Source of the DNA: a virus
Strand: one strand, 5' to 3'
DNA length: 64,000 bases
Virus record (IMG/VR): IMGVR_UViG_3300022752_000022
Coordinates: 62,001 to 126,000 of that record
The notes under the pieces were generated by a model. The model had not been told where the DNA came from. It ran no database searches and was given only the letters and a program-made list of their open reading frames with translations. Numbering within the stretch: the first letter of the stretch is position 1; each line of letters opens with the position of its first letter. The translations under genes and the position numbers were made by a program. This document shows, in pieces, positions 39,643 through 46,743 of the stretch.

Positions 39643-39849
39643 ATGAAACACTGTTGGCCTAAAAAAATGTACTATGTAGCACTAAACAAGCCCCATACCT
39701 TCCCCGACGGTGGCTGGCGTGATTTTATTTCCACGCCAAGTCTAGGTAGGGCGAGGTACTATGCCAAGAAGCTTAAACGAAAGTATAGGCAAATTGATGT
39801 TTATGAAAAAGGTAATGAACCGTATGTGCTGTTTGGGAGTTGGTTATAA
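39643..39849 (+). CDS. Small basic hypothetical protein
   Basis: 68 residues from ATG 39643 (GTG 39634 is an alternative). YYVALNKPHTFPDGGWRDF and ARYYAKKLKRKYRQIDVYEK. Ends one base before the next gene. Unknown function. Confidence 0.45.
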   Translation: MKHCWPKKMYYVALNKPHTFPDGGWRDFISTPSLGRARYYAKKLKRKYRQIDVYEKGNEPYVLFGSWL

Positions 39850-40473
39850 ATGATTACGATTGAGTGCCCGAAGTGTAAAAACATCTATGATGGCACTAAA
39901 ACTTATTTTCAAGCCACAAGACTAAATTCCGTTCTTAGAAACAAACGGAAGGTTTGTATATGTCTAAAATGCCTTGAAGACAAACCTTCAAATAAGAAAT
40001 GCCTTGAAGACAAATCTTCAAATAAGTCTAAATCTTTAAAATCTAAGAAATTGAAAACCTCAGATTTTCTTTTATCAGATGGTAATGTTATACAGATGCC
40101 GGATCATAGATTTCATTCAACAAATGTGTATCGACATTTAAATAGTTTTGATAAAGACTATAAAGATAGGGGCTTCATTTATGTCATAGGTCCCGAAGAC
40201 GGACCATTTAAAATAGGTATTACCAAAGATGTCAAAACTAGATTAAGAGAATTGCAGGTTGGATGTTGGTTTAAGATTAAAGTCCATTTTATATTAGAGT
40301 CTATTGACCCCAGACACACCGAAGAAATTGTTCATAGCTTTTTAAGTCAATATAGGCTAAACGGAGAATGGTTTAAATGTCCACTAAATGGAATAATTCA
40401 TACAATTGAAATGATATATGAAAAAATGTTAGTTATTTCTAGAAAAGATTTTTTAAGCTGTGTTTATGATTGA
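39850..40473 (+). CDS. GIY-YIG-like nuclease (T5orf172/MUG113 type) with zinc ribbon
   Basis: 207 residues. An N-terminal zinc-binding element (CPKC, CICLKC) and a Lys/Ser-rich linker precede the domain RGFIYVIGPEDGPFKIGITK, DVKTRLRELQVGCWFKIKVH, IVHSFLSQYRLNGEWFKC. This matches the T5orf172-type GIY-YIG fold with YVIG/FKIGIT as strand pair, Arg in TRLRELQ and Glu in NGEWF. The linker contains a 30-bp tandem duplication (39969-40028). Possibly a homing or defence-type nuclease. Confidence 0.7.
   Translation: MITIECPKCKNIYDGTKTYFQATRLNSVLRNKRKVCICLKCLEDKPSNKKCLEDKSSNKSKSLKSKKLKTSDFLLSDGNVIQMPDHRFHSTNVYRHLNSFDKDYKDRGFIYVIGPEDGPFKIGITKDVKTRLRELQVGCWFKIKVHFILESIDPRHTEEIVHSFLSQYRLNGEWFKCPLNGIIHTIEMIYEKMLVISRKDFLSCVYD
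39969..40028 (+). repeat. 30-bp tandem duplication in the GIY-YIG gene
   Basis: Two adjacent 30-bp units (39969-39998, 39999-40028) differing at only a few positions, encoding KCLEDKPSNK and KCLEDKSSNK. In frame, so it lengthens the linker without breaking the gene. Confidence 0.85.
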
Positions 40474-40499
40474 ATTAACCAACAGATACGGATCTCAAA

Positions 40500-40685
40500 A
40501 TGAACGAACGAATTCGAAAACTTGCTGAACAGGCTAAATTATATAATGGTTGGTTTTGTGGGCAAGGTAATATAGAAAAGTTCGCCGAGTTGATTGTTAA
40601 AGAATGTATTGCTAATTGCGATGACTTGAATAGCATGAAGTATATTGCTGATCACTTTGGCATCAAGATAGAGGGTTTGGAATGA
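40500..40685 (+). CDS. MNERI-family small protein 1
   Basis: 61 residues. MNERIRKLAEQA at the start, EKFAELIVKEC in the middle and HFGI near the end define a family with five members here. Its first ~95 bases are essentially identical to member 3 (41163). ATGA overlap with the next gene. Function unknown; common in phage accessory regions. Confidence 0.65.
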   Translation: MNERIRKLAEQAKLYNGWFCGQGNIEKFAELIVKECIANCDDLNSMKYIADHFGIKIEGLE

Positions 40686-40900
40686 ACGAACGAATTCAAG
40701 AACTTGCTGAACAATGTTGGGATCAGCGATTAGATGGTCGGCATTTCGATCAGGAAATGTTCGCCGAGTTAGTTGTTCAAGAATGCTTACTATCCCTAGA
40801 ACCAGATTTATATAGTAAAGAAATTGATTATGAGTTTGAACAAAGATTCTACAAACGTTGCAGAGACAAAATCATAAAACACTTCGGAGTTGAACAATGA
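40682..40900 (+). CDS. MNERI-family small protein 2
   Basis: 72 residues: MNERIQELAEQCWD, MFAELVVQEC, KHFGVEQ. ATGA overlaps on both sides. The middle of the protein is unrelated to its neighbours while both ends are conserved. Confidence 0.65.
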   Translation: MNERIQELAEQCWDQRLDGRHFDQEMFAELVVQECLLSLEPDLYSKEIDYEFEQRFYKRCRDKIIKHFGVEQ

Positions 40901-41160
40901 ATAGCCAAGAAATCAGTGATGCTGTGTATAACTACGCAATGAGTCGTAGCGACTTTACAGCACCTTATGGCGTATTACAAGGTGAGCATATCAATCGAAA
41001 AGGCACCAAGTTTAAGAGTGTGACTTTTGGTCGTGCTCGTACACTTGATGCTACAGTGGAAATCTATAATAGGAATTTTATGATTCTTCGGTGTAGTGGT
41101 GTTGCTAACCGAGTATATGAAAATTATGATGATTTAATGGTCGCATTGCGGGAGCTATAA
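40897..41160 (+). CDS. Unrelated small protein inside the MNERI array
   Basis: 87 residues: NSQEISDAVYNYAMSRSDFT, FKSVTFGRARTLDATVEIYN, NFMILRCSGVANRVYENYDD. Strand-rich; no similarity to the flanking paralogues. Overlaps upstream by ATGA and downstream by one base. Confidence 0.55.
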   Translation: MNSQEISDAVYNYAMSRSDFTAPYGVLQGEHINRKGTKFKSVTFGRARTLDATVEIYNRNFMILRCSGVANRVYENYDDLMVALREL

Positions 41161-41162
41161 TG

Positions 41163-41387
41163 ATGAACGAACGAATTCGAAAACTTGCTGAACAGGCTAA
41201 ATTATATAATGGTTGGTTTTGTGGGCAAGGTAATATAGAAAAGTTCGCCGAGTTGATTTTGAAGGATGTATTCGACCGCTTCGGTGATGAAATTTTGAGC
41301 TTACACTATCTTAAACAGGAATGTTGCCAAGATTCGGTGCATTTGCTGAAATCAAAAATACAAGAACATTTCGGAGTTGAAGAATGA
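41163..41387 (+). CDS. MNERI-family small protein 3
   Basis: 74 residues from the second of two adjacent ATGs, matching the other members. The first 32 residues are identical to member 1, then the sequence diverges completely (LKDVFDRFGDEILSLHYLKQ) and ends EHFGVEE. Suggests recent duplication with module exchange. Confidence 0.65.
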   Translation: MNERIRKLAEQAKLYNGWFCGQGNIEKFAELILKDVFDRFGDEILSLHYLKQECCQDSVHLLKSKIQEHFGVEE

Positions 41388-41623
41388 ACGAACGAATTCG
41401 AGAACTTGCTGAACAGGCTTGGGACGAAACTAAAGAAGAGTTTGGCAGTTTTGTCGATGACAGTGGAGAAATAGATTTTACTTTCCTACATGCTTATACG
41501 GAGAAGTTCGCCGAGTTGATTGTGTTAGAGGTTTTGGCAGTACAGGAGAATCTCATCAGTAATGGTCATAATGCCTGGCATTTGCACAAACCTACGAAAA
41601 AACATTTCGGAATTAGATTATGA
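41384..41623 (+). CDS. MNERI-family small protein 4
   Basis: 79 residues: MNERIRELAEQAWDETKEEF, EKFAELIVLEV, KHFGIRL. ATGA overlaps on both sides. Confidence 0.65.
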   Translation: MNERIRELAEQAWDETKEEFGSFVDDSGEIDFTFLHAYTEKFAELIVLEVLAVQENLISNGHNAWHLHKPTKKHFGIRL

Positions 41624-41829
41624 ACCAACGTATCCAAAAATTATTCCTTGAGGCACAGAAGTCTGTGCAGTTTCTCGCCAACTCCGAGGAATCCAAACAG
41701 CGTATTGTAATGGAACGATTCGCCGAGTTGATTGTTGATGAATGTGCCAATTGGATCAACGAAAATGTTGGAATGATAGATGAGGATGCTAGGGCTGATT
41801 TACATAAACATTTTGGAGTTGAAAAATGA
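41620..41829 (+). CDS. MNERI-family small protein 5 (divergent)
   Basis: 69 residues: MNQRIQKLFLEAQKS, ERFAELIVDEC, HKHFGVEK. The most diverged N-terminus of the array. ATGA overlaps on both sides. Confidence 0.65.
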   Translation: MNQRIQKLFLEAQKSVQFLANSEESKQRIVMERFAELIVDECANWINENVGMIDEDARADLHKHFGVEK

Positions 41830-42035
41830 TGTGGAAAGCGAAACCAAATTTACTAAATGAGAATGATTCTCGGACCTTTGAGACTGAACAGGAAGCCATT
41901 TCATACTTAGAAAAACTGACTGGCCAGATGCTGGAGCGGGACTACCGGCGAGTCCGGAAGGCTGGGAAGATGGTTACCATCAAGGGAAAATCTGATTGGG
42001 AGCTGATTGGAAAACTCCAGCAGGTTGTTGCATAA
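41826..42035 (+). CDS. Small basic protein before cassette 7
   Basis: 69 residues: MMWKAKPNLLNENDSRTFET, EAISYLEKLTGQMLERDYRR, then TIKGKSDWELIGKLQQVVA. Its terminal VVA-stop codons lie within the next cassette stem-loop. Unknown function. Confidence 0.5.
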   Translation: MMWKAKPNLLNENDSRTFETEQEAISYLEKLTGQMLERDYRRVRKAGKMVTIKGKSDWELIGKLQQVVA

Positions 42036-42074
42036 AAACAACATGGTTGACACCGAGTTTGGTCCTGCTATACT
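42026..42074 (+). promoter_or_regulatory. Stem-loop plus sigma70 promoter cassette, copy 7
   Basis: TGTTG-(CATAAAAA)-CAACA at 42026-42043, TTGACA at 42047-42052, a 16-base spacer, TATACT at 42069-42074. Followed by the leader ATGGTGAACGAAAGGGG shared in part with copies 8 and 9. Confidence 0.88.
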
Positions 42075-42104
42075 AGAGCCATGGTGAACGAAAGGGGAAA
42101 AATG

Positions 42105-42269
42105 ATGAAAGTAGCAGAGCTGATAGCAGTGCTTCAAAAGATGGACCAGGATCTGGACGTGGAAATGGCAATGAACATGGAGTATCAGTGTCCGGTAAAG
42201 GCTGACATGGTGCAGGTTGTAGAGCACGATGGTTACCGTTATGTCTGCATAGACACGGATCATGAATAA
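42105..42269 (+). CDS. Small early accessory protein (KVAELIAVLQKMD family)
   Basis: 54 residues from ATG 42105 (42102 also possible), with AAAGGGGAAAAATG upstream. KVAELIAVLQKMDQDLDVEM is a widespread opening among phage small proteins. Overlaps the next gene by 8 bases. Unknown function. Confidence 0.55.
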   Translation: MKVAELIAVLQKMDQDLDVEMAMNMEYQCPVKADMVQVVEHDGYRYVCIDTDHE

Positions 42270-42543
42270 GGACCAGAATATGGATAAGGCAATCTATGTG
42301 ATTGATGGTTTCGGTGAGTATGGGCTTGATGTTAATCATAGCCCAGGAGTTGGTGGCTACTATGTTAAATTGTACGATGGCTCTTATGATGCATCAGGCT
42401 TTTACAATGAAAAGGACGCACGAGAGGAGCTGGAATTCCTTGTTTCCATATCAAGCCACAGCGTCTGGCATCATGTAGATCGTAGCATTAAGGGTGATCC
42501 GCACTTCAATGCCGGCTTTGATAATTATCGAGATGTTGCATAA
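42262..42543 (+). CDS. Small early accessory protein
   Basis: 93 residues: MDKAIYVIDGFGEYGLDVNH, GGYYVKLYDGSYDASGFYNE, DAREELEFLVSISSHSVWHH. The better start may be MDKAI at 42280. Ends DVA-stop inside the next cassette. Unknown function. Confidence 0.5.
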   Translation: MNKDQNMDKAIYVIDGFGEYGLDVNHSPGVGGYYVKLYDGSYDASGFYNEKDAREELEFLVSISSHSVWHHVDRSIKGDPHFNAGFDNYRDVA

Positions 42544-42582
42544 AAACAACACGCTTGACATTGGTCCGAGTCCTGTTATTAT
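42534..42582 (+). promoter_or_regulatory. Stem-loop plus sigma70 promoter cassette, copy 8
   Basis: TGTTG-(CATAAAAA)-CAACA at 42534-42551, TTGACA at 42555-42560, a 16-base spacer, TATTAT at 42577-42582. Confidence 0.87.
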
Positions 42583-42615
42583 ATACCTGTGATGAACGAA
42601 AAAAAGGAGCGAATG

Positions 42616-42837
42616 ATGTGGAATCTTGAAGGAATGCATGTTACCGGTACTTATCTTGGTGGTGACTATACCGTTTCCGGCTATGTTGAGTCTAGCCGTG
42701 TTAAGTACGGTGGTGGTGTCCAGCACACCGTAATTCTGGATGAGCCAATCAAGTTTCGCTGGCGAGCTGAGCCTACCAGTCGGTTGTTGATTGACCATGA
42801 AAACGTGGTTTCCGTTCGGGACCATGCTGTTGCATAA
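42616..42837 (+). CDS. Small early accessory protein
   Basis: 73 residues from ATG 42616 (42613 possible) with AAAAAGGAGCGAATG upstream. GMHVTGTYLGGDYTVSGYVE and HTVILDEPIKFRWRAEPTSR are beta-rich, like a small barrel. Ends HAVA-stop in the next cassette. Unknown function. Confidence 0.55.
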   Translation: MWNLEGMHVTGTYLGGDYTVSGYVESSRVKYGGGVQHTVILDEPIKFRWRAEPTSRLLIDHENVVSVRDHAVA

Positions 42838-42877
42838 AAACAACACGCTTGACTCTGGTCCAGGTCCCTGCTATACT
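42828..42877 (+). promoter_or_regulatory. Stem-loop plus sigma70 promoter cassette, copy 9
   Basis: TGTTG-(CATAAAAA)-CAACA at 42828-42845, TTGACT at 42849-42854, a 17-base spacer, TATACT at 42872-42877. Confidence 0.87.
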
Positions 42878-42895
42878 GAATTCATGGTGAACGAA

Positions 42896-43078
42896 ATGGA
42901 TGATTTTGATATGTTGACACCCGAAGATTTGGCTGACTATGATCGCTGGAATGCTGAAGTTGAACTTGCGTACCGGCACTGGTTGACAGAATCCGATGAT
43001 GGTATTGCTTTGATTAATGAATGGGCCGCTGCTGCTGCACTGGCCGATGCCGCTGACATTGAAATGGAGAATGTATAA
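42896..43078 (+). CDS. Small acidic protein
   Basis: 60 residues from ATG 42896; ATGs at 42884 and 42911 are alternatives. MDDFDMLTPEDLADYDRWNA and an Ala-rich C-terminus (EWAAAAALADAADIEME). No strong ribosome site. The stop overlaps the next ATG by one base. Unknown function. Confidence 0.5.
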   Translation: MDDFDMLTPEDLADYDRWNAEVELAYRHWLTESDDGIALINEWAAAAALADAADIEMENV

Positions 43079-43479
43079 TGGCTTATATGAACCAAGAGAA
43101 AAAAGCGAAGATTGCCGCACTGCTGAAGCCAGTCTTAGCTAAGTATGGTCTGAAAGGCAGCCTTGCAGTCCACAATCATTCCACGATCCGCCTCACGGTA
43201 AAGTCTGGTAAAATTGACTTCATTGAGAATTATCTCGAGGATGGCAAGTGTACGGACGAAGCCTTTGTTCGGAAGTACGGAACCCTTGATGTGAATCCCT
43301 ACTGGTTCCAGGATCACTTCACCGGCGATGCTAAAGCATTCCTGACTGAAGCATTCGCAGCACTAAAGGGTGCCGATTACTACGATGAATCCGACATCCA
43401 AACGGACTATTTTAACACCGCTTATTTCTTTGGTTTGCAAGTCGGCAAATGGTCCAAACCGTATGTGTTGACAGCTTGA
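43078..43479 (+). CDS. Conserved mobile-element protein (LAVHNHSTI family)
   Basis: 133 residues. MNQEKKAKIAALLKPVLAKY, SLAVHNHSTIRLTVKSGKID and DVNPYWFQDHFTGDAKAFL define a family widespread on phages and plasmids. Mixed alpha/beta; no known activity. GC-richer than the phage core. Confidence 0.7.
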   Translation: MAYMNQEKKAKIAALLKPVLAKYGLKGSLAVHNHSTIRLTVKSGKIDFIENYLEDGKCTDEAFVRKYGTLDVNPYWFQDHFTGDAKAFLTEAFAALKGADYYDESDIQTDYFNTAYFFGLQVGKWSKPYVLTA

Positions 43480-43518
43480 TTTGGTTATGTTAAATTTTAA
43501 TTTGATTAGGAGATAATT

Positions 43519-44055
43519 ATGGCACGTACCGCTACCACTCGCATGTTTCACCGTCTTGTTCGGTTTCTTGCTGATAATCCGGGTATGAAGACTCTACCGG
43601 AGATTTCCGCTGGGTTGAACTATACTTATACTTATGTAATCGCACCAGACCTCTGGAGAGCAAAGCAATTCGGCGCTGATATCGTACCACACAAAAGTGG
43701 CCGGGAAGTGCTTGGATACGAACTCCTGAACGGTCCGGCTATGCTGACAGCACTGGTTGCATTTGATACCAGCACCGTCAAAACACCGAAGGTCAAGAAA
43801 AACGCTAAGGCTGCACTGGTTCCTTTGGCTACTCCAGCGACACCGGCGGCCGCAGTACCGGTCCCGGCACCGGCTAAGCCAAAAGCAGCGAAAGCTAAAC
43901 CTGCTAAGACTAAGCTGCCGAAGCCGGTAGAGATGGAATCCGACGAGATTTCGACGGTTTCAACGAAGCCAGTGGACATCCTGGACGAGATTGACATCGA
44001 CTTAGTGACATTTGAAGATCGGTCGTTTGCTGAAGATTATGTAAAGGCTTTGTGA
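43519..44055 (+). CDS. Possible winged-helix protein with Pro/Ala/Lys linker
   Basis: 178 residues with ribosome site TTAGGAGATAATT. The N-terminal RMFHRLVRFLADNPGMKTLP and YVIAPDLWRAKQFGADIVPH could form a winged-helix DNA-binding domain; a Pro/Ala/Lys-rich linker (about 95-135) precedes an acidic C-terminal tail. Probably GC-rich transferred DNA. Function unknown. Confidence 0.5.
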   Translation: MARTATTRMFHRLVRFLADNPGMKTLPEISAGLNYTYTYVIAPDLWRAKQFGADIVPHKSGREVLGYELLNGPAMLTALVAFDTSTVKTPKVKKNAKAALVPLATPATPAAAVPVPAPAKPKAAKAKPAKTKLPKPVEMESDEISTVSTKPVDILDEIDIDLVTFEDRSFAEDYVKAL

Positions 44056-44059
44056 CATC

Positions 44060-44227
44060 ATGAACATCTCTGGCCTGATTCCTCTCATTTTAGAAGCATG
44101 GGGTTTAGGTTTGACGGGCGACAACGTTGTGAATTATGTTTGCGCCCGGTCTGGCTTTTGTAGTAAACTATCAAGAAATGAAATTGAAACCACAGTCCGC
44201 AATTTGATAAAGGAAATGTCTGAATGA
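44060..44227 (+). CDS. Small hypothetical protein
   Basis: 55 residues: MNISGLIPLILEAWGLGLTG, NVVNYVCARSGFCSKLSRNE. The stop overlaps the next ATG (ATGA). No clear ribosome site. Unknown function. Confidence 0.4.
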   Translation: MNISGLIPLILEAWGLGLTGDNVVNYVCARSGFCSKLSRNEIETTVRNLIKEMSE

Positions 44228-44625
44228 AACACTACGAGAGATTGAACTTACTTGAAACTGAAGTGATGCATATGCGAGAAAACTTAGCGATTTTTAAATC
44301 CGTTATGGAAGCGCACATGAACGATTTCGCAAAATCACAAACCGATGAAGGCTTAGCACTCTGGCGAATTCTCCAATTGATGAAAACAAACACTGAACAA
44401 ACTTATGATCTATTCTATGAATTGTTTGATGATATCAAAAAAGACTCACAAGAGCAAGAAGCTAAACAAACCAATCTTTATCCTGGATGGACTGTAAAAT
44501 TTCCTGAAGAACCATTGAAGCCATTGCCACCAGAGCAAATGGATCTATTTCAAGAAAATAACACAATGGCAGGAGATCATGTATGGAATCATATCGTTAC
44601 TGATATCAGGAATTCTTCGCAATGA
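44224..44625 (+). CDS. Hypothetical helical protein
   Basis: 133 residues, helical (YERLNLLETEVMHMRENLAI, ALWRILQLMKTNTEQTYDLF) with a Pro-rich segment (FPEEPLKPLPPEQMDLFQE). The LPPEQMDLF is a possible clamp-binding-type peptide (QxxLF-like). ATGA overlap with the next gene. Unknown function. Confidence 0.5.
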   Translation: MKHYERLNLLETEVMHMRENLAIFKSVMEAHMNDFAKSQTDEGLALWRILQLMKTNTEQTYDLFYELFDDIKKDSQEQEAKQTNLYPGWTVKFPEEPLKPLPPEQMDLFQENNTMAGDHVWNHIVTDIRNSSQ

Positions 44626-45272
44626 ACATCTTTTATCTTTCCGACAATCCCGAATCTGCTGCTAGGCAGCACTGTGATAAACATATTGTAAAAATGGTGA
44701 TTGAATATGCACAGTTGTTGTCTACGGCGCATCGGATGCTCGACGGAAAAGAATATATAGATGTTACTGCTAACAATCGTAAAATCAAACGATGGAGGAT
44801 GGGAGATGACAGAGAAGCGATTCTGTATAAAGCATCTCATATCAATCATCCTTCAGCAGTTTGGGTTCGGCAATCTGTATGGAATTATCGTTGGCTACAT
44901 GATTTGCTTACTTGTTGTCTTGATGAGTATACATTTCGTTATGAAAAGATCCACGTGATCCGAAGGTCAGGATTAGAAGAAGCATTATTTTTTAATCCTA
45001 TGAATGTTCCTAAAAGTGTATCATTCTTTGAACCGCCACCTGCAATGCCCGATGAATATAAAGTAAAAGGTAATGCTATCCAGTCGTATCGGGAGTACTA
45101 TATACATAGCAAGAGCCGATTTGCAAAATGGACTAAACGAATGGTCCCTCAATGGTATACTGAAGGAATTAATTTAAAGGTTAAACATGCCAACATATAC
45201 GTTTCAACACAAGACAACTGGAGAGATCATAGAACGGTTGATGAAAATCTCCGAGCAGAAGGATTGGCTTGA
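44622..45272 (+). CDS. Conserved phage protein (CDKHIVKM family)
   Basis: 216 residues. MNIFYLSDNPESAARQHCDK, HIVKMVIEYAQLLSTAHRML, SHINHPSAVWVRQSVWNYRW and PPAMPDEYKVKGNAIQSYRE are landmarks of a family common in T4-like phages. Conserved His, Asp and Arg suggest an enzyme, but no activity is established. Its 3' end overlaps the next gene by 86 bases. Confidence 0.7.
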   Translation: MNIFYLSDNPESAARQHCDKHIVKMVIEYAQLLSTAHRMLDGKEYIDVTANNRKIKRWRMGDDREAILYKASHINHPSAVWVRQSVWNYRWLHDLLTCCLDEYTFRYEKIHVIRRSGLEEALFFNPMNVPKSVSFFEPPPAMPDEYKVKGNAIQSYREYYIHSKSRFAKWTKRMVPQWYTEGINLKVKHANIYVSTQDNWRDHRTVDENLRAEGLA

Positions 45273-45420
45273 TGCGAATCCTGATTTTGAAATAGCACAC
45301 TTGGGAATGACTTTAGGCGATCCTATTCGCTTAGGGTTGAGGAAGCCTGACGCTGGTTTCCGTGAAGTCTTACAGAAAGCAAAGGCTGCACATCCAAGAG
45401 GCAACATCAACACCTTCTAA
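45187..45420 (+). CDS. Conserved small T4-like protein (FmdB-like N-terminus)
   Basis: 77 residues with ribosome site TTAAAGGTTAAAC. PTYTFQHKTTGEIIERLMKI, GDPIRLGLRKPDAGFREVLQ and AAHPRGNINTF match a family common in aquatic T4-like phages. It lacks the zinc cysteines of FmdB. Unknown function. Confidence 0.65.
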   Translation: MPTYTFQHKTTGEIIERLMKISEQKDWLDANPDFEIAHLGMTLGDPIRLGLRKPDAGFREVLQKAKAAHPRGNINTF

Positions 45421-46100
45421 TGCGTAGCATCTATTTTGATCATGTAGGCGTTGACATTGATTACGAACTACAAACAAGACAAGTAGACGGGCGAAGATTT
45501 TATCTTACGCCTGAGGGCTATGCTTATCCGTCTGTTACAACAATTACATCGTTACATGGAAAAGAAGGGATTCTTGAATGGCGAAAACGTGTAGGTGAAG
45601 AAGAAGCAAATCGGATATCTACTCAAGCAGCAAGAAGAGGAACTCGCATTCATACCATATGTGAGAATTATCTGAAAAATGAAGAAGATTATATCAAAGG
45701 CCATATGCCATCATCTGTTGCATTGTTTAAGACTGTGCAACCAATTCTTGATGAACGGATCAATAATATTCATGCGATTGAAGTCCCACTATATTCTCAC
45801 CATCTAGAAGTTGCGGGCCGTGTAGACTGCATCGGTGAATTTGATGGTAAGTTATCTGTGATAGATTTCAAAACTTCAAGCAAACCAAAACAAGAAGATT
45901 GGATTGTCAACTATTTCATGCAATGCGCTGCATATGCTGTGATGTATGAAGAGCGTACCAAAATACCAGTTTCAAGACTTGCGGTTGTGATAGCAGTTGA
46001 AAATGATGAACCGCAAGTCTTTGTCAAAAAGCGGAATGATTACATCGAATTGTTTAGAGAATACAGGAAAAAATTTGAAGAGGCGACTCATACTTTTTAG
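45420..46100 (+). CDS. PD-(D/E)xK exonuclease (RecB/Cas4-like)
   Basis: 226 residues. YPSVTTITSLHGKEGILEWR is the typical opening. RRGTRIHTICENYL (GxxxH), EVPLYSHHLEVAGRVDCIGE (active-site Asp in GRVD) and LSVIDFKTSSKPKQEDWIVN (DxK) complete the catalytic core, with QCAAYAVMYEE as the QxxxY element. Probably processes DNA ends in recombination. One-base overlap with the upstream gene. Confidence 0.8.
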   Translation: MRSIYFDHVGVDIDYELQTRQVDGRRFYLTPEGYAYPSVTTITSLHGKEGILEWRKRVGEEEANRISTQAARRGTRIHTICENYLKNEEDYIKGHMPSSVALFKTVQPILDERINNIHAIEVPLYSHHLEVAGRVDCIGEFDGKLSVIDFKTSSKPKQEDWIVNYFMQCAAYAVMYEERTKIPVSRLAVVIAVENDEPQVFVKKRNDYIELFREYRKKFEEATHTF

Positions 46101-46743
46101 TGGCGGTGTTGAAAGCACAGCACTTCTCACGATAGCAGATAAAAAAGATTTGTTATTGATATGTGGTGTACCTAGAAAAAATTACACATACGGGCTAGAT
46201 TATGCTAAGTGTAAAAAAATAGCATCTGTATACGGAAATGAAATTATGGAATTTGATTTTCCCAATCAAATTGATGGATCTAAATGGACGAATCAATTGA
46301 TGTGGTTTGTATTTACATCATATCTAATTGTAGCATCAAGAGATGATATCAATGAAGTTTGGTGGGGAATGCATTATAACGAATCCCATAGAAATTTTAA
46401 TCATCCGATAGAAAGAAAAAAAAATTTTGAAAGAATCATGACAGCATGGTATACACTTCATCCAACAATTAAGTTTTGGGCGCCATTAGAATTTGAAACA
46501 AAGACGCAACAATGGCAAAGAATACCAGACGATGTGAAAAAGTATGTGAGCTGGTGCAATACAAATAACGATTGTGGTGTATGTAGAAAGTGCTTAGAAT
46601 TTAAGAAATATTGTGGCGATATACCAAAGAACCGACCTATCTTTGTACCGCCAAAAAAAGAATTGAAAGAAGTCCAACAATATAGTGATAGTAACGGAAA
46701 GAAATTTCTTTCAAATTTTTTAAACATAAAGGGGAATGCATGA
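46075..46743 (+). CDS. QueC-like PP-loop ATPase
   Basis: About 222 residues if started at TTG 46075 (AGGA 7 bases upstream); ATG 46036 is an alternative, and either overlaps the nuclease gene. The PP-loop is RRLILFSGGVESTALL. CNTNNDCGVCRKCLEF resembles the zinc site of QueC. QueC makes preQ0, the base for queuosine and 7-deazaguanine DNA modification. No other pathway gene is in the window, so it may work with host enzymes or have another substrate. Confidence 0.65.
   Translation: MKRRLILFSGGVESTALLTIADKKDLLLICGVPRKNYTYGLDYAKCKKIASVYGNEIMEFDFPNQIDGSKWTNQLMWFVFTSYLIVASRDDINEVWWGMHYNESHRNFNHPIERKKNFERIMTAWYTLHPTIKFWAPLEFETKTQQWQRIPDDVKKYVSWCNTNNDCGVCRKCLEFKKYCGDIPKNRPIFVPPKKELKEVQQYSDSNGKKFLSNFLNIKGNA

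Noticed and set aside
40500-41829. CRISPR-like or insertion-sequence repeat reading of the MNERI array
   Set aside because: The repeats are start regions of protein-coding paralogues in frame, without inverted ends or a transposase.
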